Shown piece after piece: positions 1-6,802 of a stretch of 11,727 nt of DNA. The notes beneath the pieces were generated by a model, which did no database searches, was not told where the DNA came from, and saw only the letters and a list, made by a program, of their open reading frames with translations. Within the stretch, counting starts at the first letter, position 1. Every line of letters starts with the position of its first letter. Position numbers and translations under genes: made by a program. The DNA is from Scenedesmus sp. ARA3 (Eukaryota; Chlorophyta; Chlorophyceae; Sphaeropleales; Scenedesmaceae): positions 11,821 through 23,547 of the forward strand of contig RWJK01001317.1 in assembly GCA_004335835.1 (NCBI GenBank). Direction: 5' to 3'.

Positions 1-55
<55 letters not shown>

Positions 56-57
56 AG
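1..57 (+). repeat. (CTG)18 microsatellite forming an intron 3' end
   Basis: Eighteen perfect CTG units run from the window edge and end in CAG at 55-57, directly before the exon that begins at 58. The homologous intron of copy 2 ends in nine CTG units plus CAG (8200-8229). The tract is therefore part of the intron, probably acts as its pyrimidine-rich acceptor region, and varies in length between the copies. Confidence 0.9.
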
Positions 58-1734
58 GCTCCATCGGCCCCTGGTTCACCAAGGCCTCAGCCACCTGGCG
101 TGAGGGGCTGAGCGAAGAAAACTGGATCGTGATGACGTGGGACTTCTTTGCACCAGAAGTAGCCAACAGCAAGCGCTTTTGGGACGGCGGCGCTGTTACG
201 CTGGCGCACGAGCTGGGGCACTACCTGGTGAGGGTTCAGGGTTTGGTGTGTAAGGACATGTGGTTTTGGTGAAGGTTCCAGGGTTTTGCCGCTGCATTGC
301 CTTCTTTCTTGCAAACTGCCAGGGTGTGATGCACAGGCACGAGGGAGTCACCGCCTGTGAGGGCGAGGGCCTCAGACGGCCAATAAGCTGACGTTCTTTT
401 GGGCACCTGGAATTGCTGACTCACTCCAATGTGAGAGTGGGCATGTTACATGCTGTCATCTTACATGTTACATGTGGGTCCTGGGATGATCTTAGCTCTT
501 TCTCATTGAATTGTATGACTGTACCGCCTGCCGTCTTTCCCAGGGTGTGATGCACACGCACGAGGGAGCCACGGCCTGTGAGGGTGAAGGGCTTACAAAG
601 GCAGATGCAGTGCCAGACACGCCAGCTAGCAAATGCCGTGGCCCTGCTGAGCTCAGCATTGGGCGGTAGTGTTGACTACCATTCACTGTGTTTCGTGCTG
701 ACCCGCCTGCCGCCTGCCGCCTGCTGCCTGCCTGCCTGCCGTCTTTCCCAGGGTGTGATGCATACGCATGAGGGAGCCACCGCCTGTGAGGGCGAAGGCC
801 TGACCAAAGCAGATGCAGTGCCGGACACGCCAGTGAACCGCCAGGTGGAGCAGTGGGCAGCAGCGAACAATTTGGCGGCAATTCTAGCACGCTGGTGCTC
901 AGATTTCAGGAATGGCAAGCAGCCACATCCCAAGGAGCTGCTGGACTACAACAGCTGCAAGGCTGACGGCACCACAGACAATGTGAGTGAATTGCAATGA
1001 TGTATGTTTGGTGTATGTTTGTGTGTGCTGGCAAAGGGCACATATCTGTGCAGCGTAGATTTTGCAGCTTTGTGTATGTGAGTCTCACGATGCTGCAGAT
1101 TCAAAGCTGGAAGTGTGCGCTGCCAGCATGTTGATTGTGCATATGGCACGCAGCCGAAGGAGCTGCTGGACTACAACAGCTGCAGGACAGACAAAACAAC
1201 CGACAATGTAAGTGGATTTGGCATGTTGTAACTTGTGTGGTTTGGTGAAGAGCAGGCTTTTGCGCAGCCTGGCGCTGCCAGCTTATGCATGACTCCTGAC
1301 AGCTTGCACAACACAACAAGTTCACTTCATCATTCTCAATGTATGAACGCGGGATGCTTCACCCAAGCGTGCCGTAATCGTTCCATCCGAGTAGGATACA
1401 GCCTTTCAGCGCCAGAGCCAGCTTCAGCCCTGCTTACATGTTGTAAAACATAAACTCTCCCCTCACAACAGATTTGCTTGTTTGCATGTAGAGGAGGTTG
1501 GCCATGCACATGGCAAGCCGCTGAATGAGCTTGTGGAGTACACCTCCACATAGCTGCACAATGACATAGGCAGCGCTGTTTACATCGCTGCTGCTGCTGC
1601 TGCTGCAGGTGTTCAACCTGATGTCCTACCTGCCCAATGCGTGCAACATGATGATCTCACCCAACCAGGTGGCACGCCTGCAGTGGGCAGTGGCCACATT
1701 CAGGCCACAGATGATGGCTGCCTATGCCGCATGA
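58..1734 (+). CDS. M43-type zinc metallopeptidase, copy 1 (3' part only; 5' exons lie outside the window)
   Basis: Three spliced exons are visible: 58-227, 752-982 and 1609-1734 (stop TGA at 1732-1734). Each has a GT donor and CAG acceptor. Exon 58-227 ends in HELGHYL and exon 752 begins GVMH, so a phase-0 intron splits the zinc motif HELGHYLGVMH (HExxHxxGxxH). Downstream come a cysteine, DAVPDTP, several further cysteines and, after the next intron, NLMSY. This is the M43 Met-turn context (N-x-M-x-Y followed by Cys and an NQVARLQW helix). Known M43 enzymes are secreted or surface endopeptidases using one zinc held by three His. The three exons match copy 2 at 164 of 174 residues and have no internal stops, so this copy is probably functional. 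The first 58-bp-distant exon edge shows that an upstream exon ending in one codon base is missing. Its substrate cannot be told from sequence. Confidence 0.85.
323..380 (+). pseudogene. Shadow copy of exon 9 start (first, most decayed)
   Basis: A CAG-like acceptor at 320-322 precedes GVMHRHEGVTACEGEGL, a copy of the exon that truly starts at 752. It carries H-to-R and V changes and then diverges (RRPIS, stop). It lies inside intron 8 of copy 1. Use of this acceptor would still supply the third zinc-binding His but would terminate at once. Confidence 0.75.
467..484 (+). repeat. Dispersed 18-bp element, copy 1
   Basis: The 18-mer gttacatgtgggtcctgg occurs here and at 2016-2033 and 7950-7967, always on the plus strand and outside exons. 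This copy is followed by gatgatcttag, like the copy at 2016 (caccatcttag). It may be the remnant of a family of short interspersed repeats; no function is evident. Confidence 0.7.
544..625 (+). pseudogene. Shadow copy of exon 9 start (second)
   Basis: After a CCCAG acceptor, this stretch encodes an intact copy of GVMHTHEG through to DAVPDTP, equal to the first 27 codons of the real exon at 752. It then departs at the point where the real exon reads VNRQVEQ. The frame ends soon after at a stop near 668. Its start is 208 bp upstream of the real exon, so splicing here and reading on would be out of frame. The same shadow is present in copy 2 at 8677, so it predates the gene duplication or has been homogenised. 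Confidence 0.85.
1151..1207 (+). pseudogene. Shadow copy of exon 9 3' end with its own donor
   Basis: Inside intron 9 of copy 1 there is a second version of the exon end, reading PKELLDYNSC then RTDKTTDN, followed by a strong GTAAGT donor at 1208. The real exon ends KADGTTDN at 982 before GTGAGT. A CAG at 1151-1153 precedes PKELL. Copy 2 shows no counterpart in its intron 9-10, so this duplication looks specific to copy 1. Confidence 0.8.
1588..1608 (+). repeat. (CTG)6CAG acceptor tract before last exon of copy 1
   Basis: Six CTG units then CAG immediately before the terminal exon (GTG TTC AAC). Copy 2 has a longer interrupted CTG/CCG tract at the same place (9378-9413). Confidence 0.8.
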
Positions 1735-2479
1735 CACTGTTAATGGCAGAATAACGATGTCTCTTTTGACGTGACTGTGTTCTGCCTGTGTGCAGCATGA
1801 GCTTGCTTGACCAGAAACTCAACCATGGGCTCCACCTGTAGATAAGCCAGGCTACACTTGCAGCAATGCGAGTGCCACTTGTGAATAAATTGATATTGCC
1901 TGGTGTGTGTGTATGTATGTGTTTGCAGAGCCTCTGACTTTCTGCATGCACACCAACCTGCCGCTGACCCTCTCAGTGCCTTTTGTGTGGTACTCCTGTT
2001 GTTTTGGAGAGGATGGTTACATGTGGGTCCTGGCACCATCTTAGATTGTGTGCGCCACCACAGGTTGAACACAAGGTCTGAAACCAGAAGAGGAGTTGTG
2101 TGTGTCCTTGTGTAGACATTTGCAGTGTCCTGCTTGGCCAGGGTGCGGACAGTAGCAGTGTGCTGCAGCTAGCAATTTTGCAAGTGCGTGCATGCGTCAG
2201 CTAGGGAAAGTGCAGCTGTGGCTCATGGGACACCTGAAAAAAAATTTGCTAAAATTTGCTGGGCTGCTGCTTGACAAGTTTCTACACGAGCATGCTTGTT
2301 TATTGTTGCGTGCTTGATGCATCTGCATATGCAGAGGTGGAACAAGCGCCGCATGTCAGCAGGTTTCAGCCGTTCGTGGCACATGCCAGCAGCCGTTGAG
2401 CATTGTCATGCATGCATTGCACGGACGTGTGAGGTATGGCGGAGGCATGCTGGCACATCTTGGTGCTAGCTGCATGCGC
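1735..2479. other. 3' flank of copy 1; no gene seen
   Basis: After the stop codon the sequence holds TG-rich runs (about 1901-1925), an aataaa-like string near 1885 and the second dispersed 18-bp element (2016-2033). No exon with coherent coding sequence or recognisable RNA gene is visible. Part of it is presumably the 3' UTR; I could not fix a poly(A) site. Confidence 0.5.
2016..2033 (+). repeat. Dispersed 18-bp element, copy 2
   Basis: Identical 18-mer to 467-484 and 7950-7967. Together with upstream gagaggat and downstream ca it extends to about 28 of 29 bases shared with the copy at 7950. Confidence 0.7.
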
Positions 2480-2487
2480 AACACATT

Positions 2488-2527
2488 GGCCCACCTTACG
2501 CTAGCTAGGCCCACCTTACCCTAGCAC
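2488..2527 (+). repeat. Two 20-bp direct repeats
   Basis: ggcccaccttacgctagcta (2488-2507) is followed directly by ggcccaccttaccctagcac (2508-2527), 17 of 20 positions equal. They abut the palindromic repeat array that starts at 2537 and share its CTAG-rich character. Confidence 0.8.
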
Positions 2528-2536
2528 GAGGCCTAG

Positions 2537-2669
2537 TGTCACTAGGCATCATGCCTAGTGTCACTAGGCCTCATGCCGAGTGTCACTAGGCCTCATGCCG
2601 AGTGTCACTAGGCCTCATGCCTTAGTGTCACTAGGCCTCATGCCGAGTGTCACTAGGCCTCATGCCGAG
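2537..2669. repeat. Six-unit 22-bp palindromic tandem repeat
   Basis: Six units (2537, 2559, 2581, 2603, 2626, 2648) of the form tgtcactaggcctcatgccgag; unit 4 has one extra base. The first unit makes perfect inverted repeats with its neighbours: CCTAGTG-T-CACTAGG (2532-2546) and CACTAGGCAT-C-ATGCCTAGTG (2540-2560). Later units carry the change CCTAG to CCGAG, which weakens the stem. There are no unique spacers between units, so this is a minisatellite able to form hairpins. It lies between the two protease genes. Confidence 0.9.
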
Positions 2670-3272
2670 AGCAGGGCAGCTATGTGCTGCTGCAGCAGTG
2701 CGGCTGCTGTTGATGCAGCTTTTGTGCACTGCACATGCATGCTGCATGCTTTGACTCAGTTGGTGTGTTGAGCGTGATGGCCCCAGGGCTCCTGCCTCTC
2801 CTCAAAAGTTGACCATGAGTGACAAATTGACATTGGGTGACATATGGTACACTTACGGTACACATAAGGTACATGTGGGCCACGACTGTTGAGCAGTCTC
2901 ACCGCTGGATTTTCAAAGCTCACAAGCCACCCCAGTTGCCATAGATAATGCATGTTTTGCTAACCTCATATAAAATGTTGAAAATGCAGTACAACTCCGA
3001 GACAGTGAGACACGGCGCCAACACGGACTAGAAGAAGGCAAGTTCACACCTGGCCCTTTCGTGACACAACCTGTGTAAGGACACATAGCGGAGCAACCAC
3101 TTTAGATGCTAGCCGAAAACACTTACATGCCTTTGCTTTTGCGTGTCGATCAAAGACTGTGCTGCAATCATGCCATCGGCACCCGACTAAACTTTGGGCC
3201 TCGAGGCACCGCTGCTCGCAAGCAGCTTGTTTTACACAACCTTGAGGTTACATTTCACGTCTCCCACAGCAG
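2670..3272. other. Intergenic / presumed 5' region of copy 2
   Basis: No coding exon is supported here. A TATAAA string lies at 2969-2974, about 300 bp before the proposed start codon, and could be a core promoter element. A short three-fold ggtaca repeat occurs at about 2846-2876. The transcription start cannot be placed from sequence. Confidence 0.4.
2969..2974 (+). promoter_or_regulatory. Possible TATA box upstream of copy 2
   Basis: TATAAA in a locally AT-rich stretch (2940-2995) on the sense side of the gene. This is a single weak motif without other support. Confidence 0.2.
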
Positions 3273-3282
3273 ATGATTGGAG
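3273..3282 (+). CDS. Tentative first coding exon (M-I-G) of copy 2
   Basis: ATG ATT GGA G then GTGAGG. The next exon (3520) needs one base from its predecessor and this one supplies it, giving MIGD followed by AHTSKRLRK and the transmembrane helix. No in-frame ATG exists in the exon 2 frame between the TAA at 3384 and the ATG inside the helix (about 3579), so an upstream spliced start is required. Other tiny exons cannot be excluded. Confidence 0.35.
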
Positions 3283-3464
3283 GTGAGGAAACTTCCGGGC
3301 AGCTGAGCAGCACACTGCTGTGCTCTGCATGCTGCTGCTCGCTGCACTCCTGGGATCGCCAAAGCCCTGAAGACAACGACACCTAAACGACACCCTGCTC
3401 ACTTAAATTGCCCAGACTGCTGCGGCACACTCTTGCCGCGGAAGCCCTGCTCTCACCGCCCAAA

Positions 3465-3507
<43 letters not shown>

Positions 3508-4218
3508 GCCTCAAAGCAGACGCCCATACCTCCAAGCGGCTGCGCAAGGCCGCCATAGTCGGCGCCATCGCGCTGTTCATGTTAGCAATCGGCATCGTCG
3601 CCGGCTATTTCATTTCCAGATCACTCGGCTACCATTTAGCCAGTCGCCAGCAGGCCGCGGAGCGAAACAAGCACGCAGAGAGCGCGGCTGCAGCGGCAGG
3701 GTTTAGAAGAGGCGCTGGAGATGCGGATATTGCAAAACTCAGGCAGTGGCCGGAGCCCTCCAGCCCCCCGGCACTGCAGCTGCTGCAGGACCCTGCCGGC
3801 CCAGACGGTGAGCGTGGCAGCAGCTTTGCTTTGCTTGAAATGCACTGGTACGCATCCACCGTAGTCCTCAGGACTCAGTGGGTGCCTAAACACGTGCTTA
3901 TACGTCGGCAGCGCGGCAGTGCGTTGAGCAGGTTATTGAGGTGCCATGTTAAGAGAATGCGAGTGTTACTGCAGCTGCTGCAAGGCCTTGGCTGGACGGT
4001 CAGGGCAGCACAGCACTGGTGGCAGGACTGTATTTTCTATGTTCAACAGCCACAGGCATCTACATTCCCAGAGGTATTAGGTGAGGCGTTGACAAGTCGT
4101 TTACAAAGTTTTCAGCATGCCAAGCAGATGATGCGGTGTGCTTTGGAGTTGCCATGCGCCAGTGGTGACGACGGGCTTCCATGCAGCAGGCTGCCAAGCA
4201 TGGGCTGCAAGGCCAGGC

Positions 4219-4266
<48 letters not shown>

Positions 4267-6076
4267 GATGGTGGCTGCTACCGTGTCAGCAGCCCATCTG
4301 AAGGCACAGCTGTGGCAAGCTTGCAGCAGCCGTGATAATGCTGTGCTCATCTGTTGCCAGCTCTTGAGCTGTTTTACACAAACAGGTTGTGTAGGTTTTC
4401 CAATGCTGCAGCAGCCAGTGGCTTGTGCTGTTGTTGCCTTTGTTGTTGAGCGGGCTGCTGATTGGCACAGTAATGCATGGCAATGTTTGAGGCTGCTGCT
4501 GCTGCTGCCGCACTACTGCTGCACTGCCGCTGCTGACTTTGCTGGGCCATACCCCTGATCCCACCCTGCTTCAAACCAAACACCTTGCCTGCTGCTGCAC
4601 AATTTTGTATGCCTCCGCAGACATGCTCACTGCAATGTACACATTGGCAAACGATACGCTGCTCATCACCGAGCGGCTGACAGAAGTCTTCCTGCAGCGC
4701 CTGCTGCAGCAGATAGACGAGGGCAAAGCCGACAGCGGTCAAACCATGTTACTAACACCCGGCACGAATGTCACGGCGCTGCTGGAGACGCTCGTTCCGT
4801 GTGCGAGAGACATGCTGCCGTATTTGCGGGACTGCAAGAGCGACGCTTTGCTGCAGATGCTGCGAGACTTTGCGAGGCGAGGCGAGATTTCAACGAGTGA
4901 CATCGATCCGGCTGTCCTGCAAGACGAACTTGATAAGTTGATCAATGTGACAAGGCTCAATGTTTGGTATGGCTCAACAACAAAGAAGGACACGGAGGAG
5001 ACGCAGACCAGGCCATGGACCCAGGTGCGCTGCACAAGTCAGTCAGACATGCCATGGCATGATCAGCTGAATGGACGGGGTATCAGCAAACTGATCAGTT
5101 CTGTTGTGTGGTGTCATGGACAGCAGCAGCCCAGGTGTGCTGCACACGTCAGTCGAGATGTCAGGGACCTTCTTTGTTCTCTTGTGTGTTGTGATTGTTT
5201 GGACAAGGGTGCGCACCTGCTGCTTGGAGCTGGAACACTGTTCTGTAAGTGGGTTCAGGCCATGTTGTGGTTTGAGTCACCCGCTGCACTGCCAGCAAGT
5301 GAATGCCGGCATCCCCGTGTGCCTGTCCAGCACCCCGGGTGGCTTTCTGTGTTCCAGATTGTCACTACATGGCTTACTCGACTCTGTCCAATGTTTGACT
5401 GCTGCTCTACTCTGTCCAATGTTTGCAAGCGGGTGAGGCAACACCTTCTTCACTTGCCTCTCCTTTGCATACTAAAAATATTGTGTCTGTGTCACTGCAG
5501 AGCTCCCCGCAGCTGCTGCTTATGAGCCTAACAATAAGTTATGCTACAACCTTGCTGCTCACTGCTCACCTGCTCACTTTCTGTGTTCATCTTGGTGTCA
5601 CTGCAGAGCTCCCCGCAGCTACTACAAGGCAGTACAATTGCTGGCAGGCGCAGGCGCATGCTGTCACTTTCACCAGCCAGCCCACCTGCAGCGGCAGCAG
5701 CAGGTCCCCACACCAGGCACCTATCAGCAACCGCCACCATCCCAGTGATCCCAGTTGACGTGGCAGCCAAGGAGTCTGTCATCCCGACCACCAGTCCGTT
5801 ACTAACAATAAATGACATGTTATGTGCTGTGGAGCCCTTCAGCCCCACTGGACTCAAAGGCATGCTGATGCCGACAGCAGCAGAGTTGCAAACAGCTGGG
5901 GTGGCTGCTACTGCTGCCAGTGGCAAACAAATCACGTGTGCGCCACAGCCCAAATCTGGGACATTCAATCACGGTGGTGTTGCCTTCAAGCCTGTTGTCA
6001 TCCCTGTGGTGTTCCACTGTGAGTGACACTGTTACCGACAGTTGCAGCGTTACTGTTGATCGTTGTTATTATTAAT

Positions 6077-6135
<59 letters not shown>

Positions 6136-6726
6136 CATTATCATTGTATTTTTCTATGAATATTATGAATATTCATGATAATATTATCATCATTATTTTG
6201 AATAATTATAGTAATATTATCATCATTATTATCAGTAATAGTACTAGGATACATATTATTATAATCATCATATTTTAAATAATATCTACACGTATCAGCT
6301 GAACATGTCCTTTTGTGCTGCCCCGCAGGCCAGCGCTTCATGCAAGGGGACGTGCTGCAGCCGCCCATATGGAAGCCTCAGGAGGCGGGGCAGAACCTTA
6401 TCGATGTTACTAACAAGCTGTACAAAGGAACAGGCATACAGTGAGTCGTCTGAAATCATCATGCGCTGCTGTTATGATGCCATCTTCAAGCAAGAACTTA
6501 TATTTATATCTTGGCAGCGGATGCTAATGATTGGCGTTGAGGGGGAGGACCCGGGCTGCATCATGAGGCCAGTGCCCACCATACAGCACTGGCATTCAGA
6601 GACAGAAAGATATACCAAGCAGCATTTGAAACCTGAAACGCTGGCCCATCCGTTGCCGCTCAATCCAGTACAATGATGGCTGAGCCGTTGGGTTTAGGCA
6701 ATACATGCGGTGTAGTGCAATCTGCG

Positions 6727-6802
<76 letters not shown>

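Noticed and set aside
87..314. Minus-strand open frames opposite exons 8 and 9
   Set aside because: They are antisense shadows of the conserved plus-strand exons and have no domain of their own.
2537..2669. CRISPR-like array
   Set aside because: Units abut with no unique spacers and the setting is an intron-bearing nuclear genome; it is a minisatellite.
4068..4100. A further exon 7 shadow in intron 2 (ttcccagaggt)
   Set aside because: Only about 11 bases match, with no acceptor and no continuing similarity.
3408..4268. Single 286-residue protein from polycysteine through the transmembrane region to polyglutamine
   Set aside because: Starts at a TTG, runs through two microsatellites, and reads past a GTGAGC donor at 3808 that joins in phase to 4621.
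4539..5525. Single-exon 328-residue protein
   Set aside because: Only 4621-5024 looks like coding sequence; before it is an acceptor CAG, after it GTGCGC and then low-quality intron sequence.
6061..6290. Transposon insertion
   Set aside because: No terminal inverted repeats, target duplication or coding content could be seen; it is simple-sequence A/T.
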